From: Albibacterium sp963696875
Lineage (GTDB): Bacteria > Bacteroidota > Bacteroidia > Sphingobacteriales > Sphingobacteriaceae
Length of the DNA stretch: 64,000 nt
Direction of reading: 5' to 3'
NCBI GenBank assembly: GCA_963696875.1
Contig: CAVOLQ010000001.1
Location: forward strand, 620,001-684,000
A program made the position numbers and the translations under genes. Below the pieces are notes generated by a model, which ran no database searches, had not been told where the DNA came from, and saw only the letters and a list, made by a program, of their open reading frames with translations. Positions 9,624-17,267 of the stretch are shown here, in pieces (position 1 is the first letter of the stretch; each line of letters begins with the position of its first letter).

Positions 9624-10931
9624 ATGAAGGAGAACTTATTAAGTATTGTGATTATGGCTTTCATTTTAATTGTTATTTCTTGTAAGCCAACTATGGATAT
9701 TCCAAAACCTTCGGCTGGCTCTGCCGATTTTAGTAAGTATATTGCTATTGGAAATTCATTGACCGCTGGCTTCGCTGATGGGGGACTTTATTTGGCCGGA
9801 CAAAAAGTTGCCTTTCCCAATCTTCTGGCTGAACAAATGAAAAGCGCTGGAGGTGGTGAATTTACTTCTCCTTTTTTTGATGAGGGATATGCAAATGGTT
9901 CAGGTTATTTAAAATTAGAATCCATTCAAAATGGCTCGCCAGTGTTGGTAAACGTTACTGAGAATCTGGCTTATAGAGATCAACAGAATCATTTAATGAA
10001 ATATACAGGTTCTATTCAAAATTTAGGAGTGCACGGCATGAGATTGGACTTAGCGTTTTATCCACCTTTTAGTGAACAAAATAATTATTTTGAACGACTA
10101 CTTTCAGAAAGCGAGGTAGGCAAGAAAACTTATTATGACTACACCACACAGAATGAACATACTTTCTTTTCCTTCTGTTTAGGAAATAACGATCTATTAG
10201 GTTACGCATTAGAAGGAGGGGTTATCACTGCACAAAATGAAGCGAAAGCTAGGTTGACCTCAAAAGATACTTTTAATGCATTATACAATAATTTTATAGA
10301 TAAACTTACGGAAGATGGGCAACAGGGTGTACTTGCGACAATTCCAGATGTTACAGGAGTTCCGTTTTTTACAACTATTACAATAGAAACCTTGCTTAGT
10401 GTTGCAAAAGCTGTCAACTCAGCGATAACAACCATTTACATCCAGGATAGGGCTGTGGTAGCACCTCCATTTGCGGGTGTTAGAGCGGCGACAAACGGGG
10501 ACTTAGTAGTCTTGACTTTTCCAACAAATAAAATGGGAGTTGCTAATAGTCAGGGATTTCCTTATGGCTTGCACCCACTGAATCCGATAGAAGATCAATA
10601 TGTTTTAGATAAATCTGAAGTTGCGCTTTTAAAAAATTACTTGGAAAGTTATAATAATACAATTAGAAATACTGCTGAGAAAAAAGGCTTAGCGTTAGCC
10701 GATATCTATTCTTTATTCAATAAAGTAAAAGAATCAGGGGTCTTAATCAATGGCGCAGTAATGAATGCTACTTTCATATCCGGAGCTACGTTTTCTTTGG
10801 ATGGGGTACATTTAACTCCAAAGGGAAATGCAATTATTGCAAATCATTTTATTGAAGCCATCAATAAACAATACGATTCAAAATTACCTGAATTAGACGT
10901 AAATAAATACATTGGAGTGAAACTTCCTTAA
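9624..10931 (+). CDS. SGNH/GDSL-like hydrolase lipoprotein
   Basis: This is a secreted lipoprotein of 435 residues with an SGNH-hydrolase fold. The signal peptide ends in a lipobox-like VISC, with the acylated Cys at residue 20. Block I reads IGNSLTAGFADGG near residues 42-54: the catalytic serine is present but the usual Asp of GDSL is Asn. Block III contains LGNNDLLG, and block V supplies the Asp-His pair in SLDGVHLTPKGN near residue 393. It is expected to hydrolyse an ester of unknown nature at the envelope. The preceding FadL-like porin on the same strand suggests that a hydrophobic ester or its product is handled by both (inference). Confidence 0.85.
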   Translation: MKENLLSIVIMAFILIVISCKPTMDIPKPSAGSADFSKYIAIGNSLTAGFADGGLYLAGQKVAFPNLLAEQMKSAGGGEFTSPFFDEGYANGSGYLKLESIQNGSPVLVNVTENLAYRDQQNHLMKYTGSIQNLGVHGMRLDLAFYPPFSEQNNYFERLLSESEVGKKTYYDYTTQNEHTFFSFCLGNNDLLGYALEGGVITAQNEAKARLTSKDTFNALYNNFIDKLTEDGQQGVLATIPDVTGVPFFTTITIETLLSVAKAVNSAITTIYIQDRAVVAPPFAGVRAATNGDLVVLTFPTNKMGVANSQGFPYGLHPLNPIEDQYVLDKSEVALLKNYLESYNNTIRNTAEKKGLALADIYSLFNKVKESGVLINGAVMNATFISGATFSLDGVHLTPKGNAIIANHFIEAINKQYDSKLPELDVNKYIGVKLP

Positions 10932-10974
10932 GTGAAATTTGGAAATTTAAAATGAGATTTCTTGATAAGTGGTA

Positions 10975-11871
10975 CTATATATTTGATTCTATATAATTTA
11001 TTATGGCTGGAATTTCATCAGGATGAAACCAAACTGTATTTTCATTTTTTTTAAACCAAGTTAATTGACGTTTGGCATATCTTCTGGTATTCTGTTTTAT
11101 TTTTGCAATAGCTTCATCCAGAGTGTATTTTCCATCTATATAGTCAAACAATTCTGTGTAGCCTACGGTTTTTAAAGGTGAAAATTCTTTAAAAGGAAGT
11201 AAAGTCTCTACTTCTTTCACTAGCCCATTGTCGATCATTCTATCAACCCGATGATTAATCTGATTATATAAAATTGCTCTTTCGATGTTTAAACCAATGG
11301 ACAAGGTTTTGAATTTTCTCTCTTTCTTGCTGTTTTTTCGCCAGGTTGAAAATGGGATTCCCGTAGTTTCATACACTTCAATTGCGCGAATTATTCGTTG
11401 TGGATTTGAAGTGTCAACTTCCTTATAATACAATGGGTCGATTTCACTTAATCTCTGTTGAATGAAATGGATCCCATTTTGTTTATAACTTTGATTGAGT
11501 GACTCTCTTAGCCCTTCTTTGGCTTTAGGTAAATTATCCATGCCATCGATTAAGGCATTTACAAATAGGCCCGATCCCCCAACCATTAAAATAAGATCGT
11601 GCTGTTGAAATAAAAAATCTATTTTGGCTAAACCTTCCTTTTCAAAGTCGCCCGCTGAGAAAATATCGCGAATAGAGTGAGAGTTAATAAAATGGTGAGG
11701 AACCCGATTTAGCTCCTCTTGGCTAGGTTTAGCTGTTCCGATGTTCATTTCCTTGTAAAACTGGCGCGAATCAGCAGAAATAATTTCTGTTTTAAATTTC
11801 CCGCCAATTTCTAAAGTTAAAGCAGTCTTTCCTACTGCGGTAGGACCTACGATGCTGATTAATGTTTTCAA
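10975..11871 (-). CDS. miaA: tRNA dimethylallyltransferase
   Basis: MiaA transfers the dimethylallyl group to N6 of A37 in tRNAs that read codons starting with U. The protein is 298 residues. The P-loop is GPTAVGKT at residues 9-16, followed by the substrate motif ADSRQFYKEMNIGTAKP and then GGSGLFVNALIDGMD. The C-terminal part has the tRNA-contacting RRYAKRQLTWFKK. It is the last gene of the minus-strand run dapD / Sua5-like / CCA enzyme / pRiA4b-like / miaA, three of which act on tRNA. It converges with the SGNH lipoprotein gene, with 43 bp between the stops. Confidence 0.96.
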   Translation of the reverse strand: MKTLISIVGPTAVGKTALTLEIGGKFKTEIISADSRQFYKEMNIGTAKPSQEELNRVPHHFINSHSIRDIFSAGDFEKEGLAKIDFLFQQHDLILMVGGSGLFVNALIDGMDNLPKAKEGLRESLNQSYKQNGIHFIQQRLSEIDPLYYKEVDTSNPQRIIRAIEVYETTGIPFSTWRKNSKKERKFKTLSIGLNIERAILYNQINHRVDRMIDNGLVKEVETLLPFKEFSPLKTVGYTELFDYIDGKYTLDEAIAKIKQNTRRYAKRQLTWFKKNENTVWFHPDEIPAIINYIESNI

Positions 11872-11894
11872 AAGATAATTACCTATAATAAAGG

Positions 11895-12479
11895 TTAATA
11901 ATTATCATCGACAGAATCACTTTCTGTAAATTCATCCGTGCCTTCTATATTTTCTTCATCGTCCATAATATCCATGTCTTCTGCTTCATCACTTGCAAAT
12001 TCCAACTCATTTAAGAAGTCAAATTCTTTTTCTTCTTCTTCATCTACAGCTTCTATAATTGTAGTTTGACTGAATGGTTTAGGTGTGGCGCCTACACTTT
12101 TGAAAATGGAAGGATAGATTTTTCCATCTTCTTCTTTTAAGATTTTAATAAGTTGAACATGAAAATCATAAGGACGTGAAAAATTATAGGTATAATAGAA
12201 TTTCTGATGAGGATCGTCAATAAATTGGTTTAGACGCGAGTTCTCCATTAAGCTTACTTTTTGATTTATTTTGCGTTCTGAGGGTAAATAGGCTATTTCT
12301 TTGCCTTTCCTCCATTGGTCGTTGCTTATATAAAATGAAGAAGGGACCTCTGGATCGAAGCCTAGGTTTTTCTGAACAGCAAGATGCAAATCAAGGAAAG
12401 TATGCTTTGGAAGTATATCGATCTCTCTAATTATTTCATCATAATCTTCGAATGAAATTCTAAATCTATAAATTGCCAT
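11895..12479 (-). CDS. pRiA4b ORF-3-like protein
   Basis: This is a 194-residue cytoplasmic protein resembling the plasmid pRiA4b ORF-3 family. The family signature of short beta strands is seen in IYRFRISFEDYDEIIREIDI at the N-terminus, then HTFLDLHLAVQKNLGFD. The last 50 residues are very acidic (runs of Asp and Glu, such as EEEEKEFDF and DEAEDMDIMDDEE) and probably disordered. The family has no firm biochemical function. It lies 23 bp upstream of miaA on the same strand and downstream of the CCA enzyme. Confidence 0.75.
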   Translation of the reverse strand: MAIYRFRISFEDYDEIIREIDILPKHTFLDLHLAVQKNLGFDPEVPSSFYISNDQWRKGKEIAYLPSERKINQKVSLMENSRLNQFIDDPHQKFYYTYNFSRPYDFHVQLIKILKEEDGKIYPSIFKSVGATPKPFSQTTIIEAVDEEEEKEFDFLNELEFASDEAEDMDIMDDEENIEGTDEFTESDSVDDNY

Positions 12480-12558
12480 GTTTCTTAATAATTTTCCGCT
12501 AATATGCTAAAAAATATGATCCTTTCAGAATCTTGGTTCCTAACAATAAGCATTTTCA

Positions 12559-13971
12559 TTAGTTTTTAGTTTTTTTATTTAATCCAATTTCTTCGCCCTT
12601 TTTAAGCATGAATTTGTATGCTTCCTCTTGGTTGTTTTTGATATCCCCTTCAAGAATCGCTTCTCGAATTGCCTTTTTAATAACTCCTACCTCTCTTCCA
12701 GGCCTTATATTGAATGTTTCCATAATATCTTCGCCACTGATGGGCGGTTGCCAGTTTCTAATTTGATCTCGCTGCTCAACGTCTTTAAGTTTTTGTTGAA
12801 CCATCTCAAAGTTCTGACGATATTTTTTTCGCTTATACGAATTCTTGGTGGTAACATCAGCGAAGCATAACATCATTAAGCAATCAATATCGTTACCAGC
12901 CTCAAAAAGGAGACGTCGAACGGCGGAGTCTGTTACAATTTCTTGAGCTAAAACGATTGGACGTAAATGGAGAAGCACCAGTTTTTGTACAAACTTCATC
13001 TTATCATTCAATGGAAGCTTAAGGTCTGCAAATAGTTTAGGAACCATGCGAGCGCCCCTGTCTTCATGACCATGAAATGTCCATCCTAATACAGGGTCAA
13101 AACGTTTTGTTGCAGGCTTTGCAATATCATGCATAATGGCTGCCCATCTTAACCAAATATCATAGCTTTGTTTAGCGACGTTATCCAGAACTTCCAAGGT
13201 ATGGTAAAAATTGTCTTTATGCCCCTTTCCTTGGATGATTTCAACGCCATGCAAGTTTGCAAATGCGGGAAATATAATAGATAATATTCCCGAATCAAAC
13301 AGTAAATTAAAGCCAATCGAAGGTTTTTTACTGGCTACAATTTTTTGCAATTCATCAGTGATACGCTCTTGGGAGACTATTTTTATCCGCTCCCTATTTG
13401 TTTTTATAGCTTCAAAGGTTTTAAGGTCTATTTCAAACTGAAGTTGGGAAGCGAACCGAATTGCTCGCATCATTCTTAATGGGTCATCTGAAAATGTAAT
13501 CGCTGGATCTAAAGGAGTTTTAATGATCTTTTCACGAATGTCTTCCCGTCCATTAAAAGGATCAATTAACTCTCCGTAATTATCTTTATTTAGTCCCAAT
13601 GCCATTGCATTTATGGTAAAATCACGTCTCAGTTGGTCGTCCTTTAACGTTCCATCTTCAATAAGTGGTTTGCGCGAACTTGAACGATATGATTCTTTTC
13701 GCGCACCCACAAATTCAATGTCTATATTTTGATACCTAAGCATTGCAGTGCCGAAATTCTTAAAAACTGTTACCTTTGCGTCCACGTGTTGTGCTACTTT
13801 TTGCGCAAATTCTATACCATTCCCAATAATTAAAATATCGATATCATTGTTAAATGGGCGATTCATCAATCGATCTCTTACGTAGCCACCAATCACGTAT
13901 ATTTCTTGATGATTTTCGTCAGCTATATTACCGAGAATTTGAAACACATCGTGTTGTAAATATTCTTTCAT
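12559..13971 (-). CDS. CCA tRNA nucleotidyltransferase (HD-domain type)
   Basis: This enzyme adds or repairs the 3' CCA of tRNA. I prefer the ATG at 13971 (MKEYLQHDVF, 470 residues); the frame is open 21 codons further upstream, but that extension does not look like the family. The nucleotidyltransferase head has GGYVRDRLMNRPFNNDIDI, with the catalytic DxD pair, and the RRDFTINAMAL motif. A C-terminal HD domain is shown by AAIMHDIAKP and HGHEDRGA. It lies between the Sua5-like gene and the pRiA4b-like gene, all on the minus strand. A poly(A) polymerase activity of the same fold cannot be excluded from sequence, but the HD architecture favours CCA addition. Confidence 0.9.
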   Translation of the reverse strand: MKEYLQHDVFQILGNIADENHQEIYVIGGYVRDRLMNRPFNNDIDILIIGNGIEFAQKVAQHVDAKVTVFKNFGTAMLRYQNIDIEFVGARKESYRSSSRKPLIEDGTLKDDQLRRDFTINAMALGLNKDNYGELIDPFNGREDIREKIIKTPLDPAITFSDDPLRMMRAIRFASQLQFEIDLKTFEAIKTNRERIKIVSQERITDELQKIVASKKPSIGFNLLFDSGILSIIFPAFANLHGVEIIQGKGHKDNFYHTLEVLDNVAKQSYDIWLRWAAIMHDIAKPATKRFDPVLGWTFHGHEDRGARMVPKLFADLKLPLNDKMKFVQKLVLLHLRPIVLAQEIVTDSAVRRLLFEAGNDIDCLMMLCFADVTTKNSYKRKKYRQNFEMVQQKLKDVEQRDQIRNWQPPISGEDIMETFNIRPGREVGVIKKAIREAILEGDIKNNQEEAYKFMLKKGEEIGLNKKTKN

Positions 13972-14047
13972 GCGAGTAAGCAGTGCAGGGTCTTTAGGAG
14001 ATAAAAAATGAGTGTAAAACGCAAAAGTATGCATTTTAAATTAAAAC

Positions 14048-14611
14048 TTATTTTCGAATTAAACGAAACTCGCCAGAAGTACCTAATTTCATAATGGTGG
14101 AAGCGTTATATTCATTTACTTCGTCTTGCCCATAGTTGACAATATAGTCTACGCCATCTTTGATTTCTTTGTTAATATCGTAAAAGCTTTTGGGTGAGGG
14201 AAATCCGCTTAGGTTTGCAGAGGTAGATACAATAGGTTTTCTAAATCTACGCAACAATTCTTTGCAAAACGGATGTGAGGTAACCCGTATTCCGATGCTT
14301 CCATCCTCGGCAATTAAGTTTTCAGCTAAATTTTTCGCACCATCGTAGATTATTGTTAACGGTTTTTCTGCGAACTCAATCAGTTGGTAAGCAACATCTG
14401 GGATTTCTCGAACATAGCTTGCTAATTTATTATCATCGTCAATTAAAATAATAAGTGGTTTGTCGTTCAATCGTCCTTTCAATTTAAAGACTTTCTCAAT
14501 GGCTTGAGCATTGGTTGCATCACAGCCTATTCCCCAAATAGTATCCGTAGGATAAAGGAGTAATCCACCTGAATGAAGTACTTCTATCGCTTTTTGAATA
14601 TCTTTATTCAT
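14048..14611 (-). CDS. L-threonylcarbamoyladenylate synthase (Sua5/YrdC/YwlC)
   Basis: This 187-residue enzyme makes threonylcarbamoyl-AMP from threonine, bicarbonate and ATP, the first step of t6A37 modification of tRNA. The YrdC fold motifs are PTDTIWGIGCDATN near residues 21-34, FKLKGRLNDKPLIIL with the KxR pair, and PIVSTSANLSG near residue 125. It is the short form without the Sua5 C-terminal domain. It lies 15 bp after dapD and 76 bp before the CCA enzyme frame, so it is probably part of one minus-strand transcript with other tRNA genes. Confidence 0.93.
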   Translation of the reverse strand: MNKDIQKAIEVLHSGGLLLYPTDTIWGIGCDATNAQAIEKVFKLKGRLNDKPLIILIDDDNKLASYVREIPDVAYQLIEFAEKPLTIIYDGAKNLAENLIAEDGSIGIRVTSHPFCKELLRRFRKPIVSTSANLSGFPSPKSFYDINKEIKDGVDYIVNYGQDEVNEYNASTIMKLGTSGEFRLIRK

Positions 14612-14626
14612 ATACTATCTTTAGAA

Positions 14627-15445
14627 TTATACAGTTAAGTTATGGTCTCGTAGTGCCTCGTTTAAAGAAGTCTTCTTGTCGGTAGAATCTTTTCTTTTTC
14701 CGATGATTAATGCACATTGAACTTGAAATTCACCAGCGGGAAACTTTCTAGTATAAGAGCCCGGTATAACGACGGATCGTGCCGGAATAAATGATTTATG
14801 CTCTATAGGCTGTTCTCCAGTAACATCAATAATCTTTGTAGAAGTCGTTAATACTACATTCGCGGCCAAAACGGCTTCTTTCTCAATGTGTACTCCTTCA
14901 ACAATTATACATCGAGAGCCAATAAAACAATTATCTTCGATAATCACGGGCGAAGTTTGAATAGGCTCTAAAATTCCACCAATGCCCACACCGCCGCTAA
15001 TGTGCACGTTCTTACCAATCTGAGCGCAAGAACCTACCGTAGCCCATGTATCGATCATGGTCCCCTCATCAATATAAGCACCTATATTAACATAAGAAGG
15101 CATCAAGATGACACCTTTACCTATAAAAGAACCATAGCGTGCCAAGCCATGAGGGACTACACGAACGCCTATTTCTTTGAAATTCTTTTTCAGTTTCAAT
15201 TTATCATGGAAAACAAAAGGGCCGGCTTCTATTACCTCCATTTTTCTAATGGGAAAGTATAGAACTATTGCTTTTTTTATCCATTCATTAACATGCCAGC
15301 GGTTCCCAATCGGCTCTGCAGCGCGGAATTCACCCTTATCCAATTTTAAAACTGTAGTTTCTATCGCATCTTGATAGTCTTTATATTCTAATAATTGACG
15401 ATCTTCCCATGCATCCTCTATTAGCTTTTTTATTTCTGTAGTCAT
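14627..15445 (-). CDS. dapD: 2,3,4,5-tetrahydropyridine-2,6-dicarboxylate N-succinyltransferase
   Basis: DapD succinylates tetrahydrodipicolinate in the succinylase branch of lysine and meso-diaminopimelate synthesis. The 272-residue protein has an N-terminal helical part (residues 1-95) and then a left-handed beta-helix of hexapeptide repeats, visible from VILMPSYVNIGAYIDEGTMI to VVIPGSYTRKFPAG. The family motifs ATVGSCAQIGKNVHISGG and IEDNCFIGSRC are present. It is the first gene of the minus-strand run and is divergent from the Hsp15-like gene across 125 bp. Confidence 0.96.
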   Translation of the reverse strand: MTTEIKKLIEDAWEDRQLLEYKDYQDAIETTVLKLDKGEFRAAEPIGNRWHVNEWIKKAIVLYFPIRKMEVIEAGPFVFHDKLKLKKNFKEIGVRVVPHGLARYGSFIGKGVILMPSYVNIGAYIDEGTMIDTWATVGSCAQIGKNVHISGGVGIGGILEPIQTSPVIIEDNCFIGSRCIIVEGVHIEKEAVLAANVVLTTSTKIIDVTGEQPIEHKSFIPARSVVIPGSYTRKFPAGEFQVQCALIIGKRKDSTDKKTSLNEALRDHNLTV

Positions 15446-15570
15446 GTTCGTGGCTCTACAATTTTATTAAATATTCTTTTAACGAAAGTAAAGATTTTTA
15501 CACGAAAATTCGAATCTAAATGCCCTTCGTTTATACTTTATGCATCATTTTAAATTTGTAATTTTGTAGG

Positions 15571-16002
15571 ATGTCTCAAGGATTGGAAAAATTACGAATT
15601 GATAAATATTTATGGTCGATCAGGCTATTCAAAACTCGAAGTTTAGCAACTGAGGCTTGTCGCGCCGGGAAAGTAAAATTAGACGGACAAAATATAAAAC
15701 CTTCCTATCTGGTTAAGGTTGGAGAAACTTTTGCAATTCAAAAAGGAATTGAACGCAAAGTCATAAAAGTTATTGATTTGTTAGAGCGAAGAGTGGACGC
15801 TAAAACTGCGGCTTTATTTTATGAGGATTTAACCCCCGTTGAAGAGACTCATGCCTATAAATCGGTTTTCCACGCTCCTATTTTGCGACGAGATCGTGGA
15901 GCGGGACGTCCTACCAAACGCGATAGAAGAGAAATCGATGAATTACAAGATCGCTTAGTAAATGATGACCATATGAATAATGAAGACGGTAAGCTTAAAT
16001 AA
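15571..16002 (+). CDS. S4-domain RNA-binding protein (Hsp15-like)
   Basis: This is a 143-residue RNA-binding protein related to Hsp15 (HslR), which in E. coli rescues stalled 50S subunits that carry peptidyl-tRNA. The S4 domain is at residues 6-60: RIDKYLWSIRLFKTRSLATE, then GKVKLDGQNIKPSYLVKVGE. The C-terminal third is basic and polar, with a conserved RRDRGAGRPTKRDRREI stretch. Tandem matches to the Bacteroidota -7 element (TAAATTTG at 15551 and TAATTTTG at 15559) lie just upstream of the ATG, which suggests a very short leader. Confidence 0.88.
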   Translation: MSQGLEKLRIDKYLWSIRLFKTRSLATEACRAGKVKLDGQNIKPSYLVKVGETFAIQKGIERKVIKVIDLLERRVDAKTAALFYEDLTPVEETHAYKSVFHAPILRRDRGAGRPTKRDRREIDELQDRLVNDDHMNNEDGKLK

Positions 16003-16073
16003 TCGGCGGATTTCTGTTAGGGAGCTTATTGCAAACCTTGTATCAAAACTTTAAAATGTGATCAGCCGCAGAT

Positions 16074-16118
16074 AAAAAAAAATGCCGATCAACTTTTTGT
16101 GATTGATCGGCATTTTTG
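16074..16118. terminator. Bidirectional terminator
   Basis: A perfect 12-bp stem, AATGCCGATCAA pairing with TTGATCGGCATT, is flanked by A8 on the left and T5 on the right. It can end transcription of the Hsp15-like gene from the left and of the OmpH-like gene (stop at 16136) from the right. Confidence 0.92.
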
Positions 16119-16135
16119 CGTGTAAGCTATTGATT

Positions 16136-16738
16136 TTATTTTTTCTCTTTGCTGTATTCTGCATTCAAGCCTTTAACTACCTCACTCGTAACCTCTAAGC
16201 TTTCATCCGCATATAATACCGTAGGGTTGGACTTAGAGTAGGTTAGGACCAATTTATAGCCATTCTCTTGAGCATGTTTTTTTAGGAAATCCGAAACTTT
16301 GTTATAAAGTTTTTCATTTTCCTCAGCTTCTTGTTGAGCCAACGAAGCACTTGCATTTTGATTTAATCTACCCAATTCATCTTGCTTACGTGCTAAACGT
16401 TCTTCAGTATTCGCTCGTTGTTCAGCACTCATTGTTCCCGCATTCTTTTGATAGTCGGCTACCTCTTTTTGAAAAGCATTGCCTTTAGATTGTAGGTCGG
16501 CTTGAGCTTTTTTTGCGTTTTCTTCAAACTTGGTTCTTATTTCTTTAAAGTATTCGTAGTTGTTTAATAAAGAGTCTGAATTTACATAAACTATTTGTTC
16601 GACGCCGGTTTTGCCTGTAGACAGGCTATCGGCCGTAGTCGTTTTGACAGTAGATCCTTGATTGCAGGAATAAAGTCCTGCGGTAATTACTAGCCCTAGA
16701 GCTGCTTTAACTACGAATGAGAATGATTTTTTCATCAA
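16136..16738 (-). CDS. OmpH/Skp-like periplasmic chaperone lipoprotein
   Basis: This is a 200-residue OmpH (Skp) family protein. Skp-type proteins hold unfolded outer membrane proteins in the periplasm. The signal peptide ends with the lipobox-like GLYSC, so unlike E. coli Skp it is predicted to be lipid-anchored through a Cys at residue 25. The family start QIVYVNSDSLLNNYEYFKEI is followed by a long Glu/Lys/Gln-rich coiled coil (residues 65-155) that would form the tentacle arms. The tail GYKLVLTYSKSNPTVLYAD is the conserved beta strand pair. It is preceded by a long leader that is duplicated at the YceI lipoprotein gene. Confidence 0.88.
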   Translation of the reverse strand: MMKKSFSFVVKAALGLVITAGLYSCNQGSTVKTTTADSLSTGKTGVEQIVYVNSDSLLNNYEYFKEIRTKFEENAKKAQADLQSKGNAFQKEVADYQKNAGTMSAEQRANTEERLARKQDELGRLNQNASASLAQQEAEENEKLYNKVSDFLKKHAQENGYKLVLTYSKSNPTVLYADESLEVTSEVVKGLNAEYSKEKK

Positions 16739-16742
16739 AATG

Positions 16743-16830
16743 ATTTGTTTTTAAGTGGTAATGAAGCTATTATGAGTGAAAGTTTATCTGGGATGTGTGA
16801 ATCCTGTAAACACATGATAGTTTCATTAAA
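16743..16830. repeat. Duplicated leader element, copy 1 (inverted repeat)
   Basis: This stretch is similar over its whole length to 46940-47027, with matching spacing to within one base. The shared core reads GGTAATGAAGCTAT on the plus strand, and the partner arm is CATGATAGTTTCATT. The two arms form a 15-bp inverted repeat whose only two imperfect positions are G-T pairs on the plus strand. Internal complementary pieces (GTTTA with TAAAC, GGAT with ATCC) extend it to a long hairpin. It lies in the presumed 5' leader of the OmpH-like lipoprotein gene. Confidence 0.7.
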
Positions 16831-17267
16831 ATTATTTATTGTTTAAAATTCTAATTTTATTGTAGAATACCTTTTGTTTTAATATTCGATCACTAAACAA
16901 GACAAAGATAAAGTTTCCATGTAATTCCACAATTATTTAGTTAGAATAAAGTTTTAGAAGTGAGAAAACTATATTGTGCACAAATATTTTTCACGTAACT
17001 GGTTCCTTTTGGCTGGGTTAAGAGATCGCGTCGCATACGTTATTAATGAGTGCTTGTTTTCATTAGCATTAGTGATCTCGTTGCATTCGGTTGTAAATTT
17101 TGTGAACTTAAGATAAATTCCGGAATAGAAAGTTTAATCCTTGTTTTTTAGTTCACCGTTTTTCTATTTGAGGATGGTTTTATCAATCAGATTTAAGATA
17201 GTTTTGAGTAACCTATAGATGAAATATGCAGATATTTTCGTATTTTTGTGTTTGGTAAAAACAAGAT
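16831..17267. other. Long gyrB upstream region, no gene seen
   Basis: I see no protein-coding frame here. Apart from the minus-strand promoter at 16903-16932, it holds a 10-bp perfect palindrome TTGTGCACAA at 16974-16983. It also has two imperfect direct copies of a GATCnCGTnGCATnCG motif at 17024 and 17074, fifty bases apart. A TATTTTTG box at 17241-17248 fits the -7 element of a gyrB promoter, but I do not find a matching TTG at the usual distance. Confidence 0.5.
16903..16932 (-). promoter_or_regulatory. Bacteroidota-type promoter of the OmpH-like gene
   Basis: Read on the minus strand, there is TTG (plus 16930-16932), a 19-nt spacer, and TATCTTTG (plus 16903-16910), an exact TTG-N19-TAnnTTTG match. 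It predicts a leader of about 155 nt before the ATG at 16738, containing the duplicated inverted repeat. Confidence 0.65.

Noticed and set aside
16974..16983. Palindrome TTGTGCACAA near gyrB as a DnaA box or origin
   Set aside because: It differs from TTATNCACA at one position and stands alone; no cluster of boxes, AT-rich unwinding element or dnaA gene is present.
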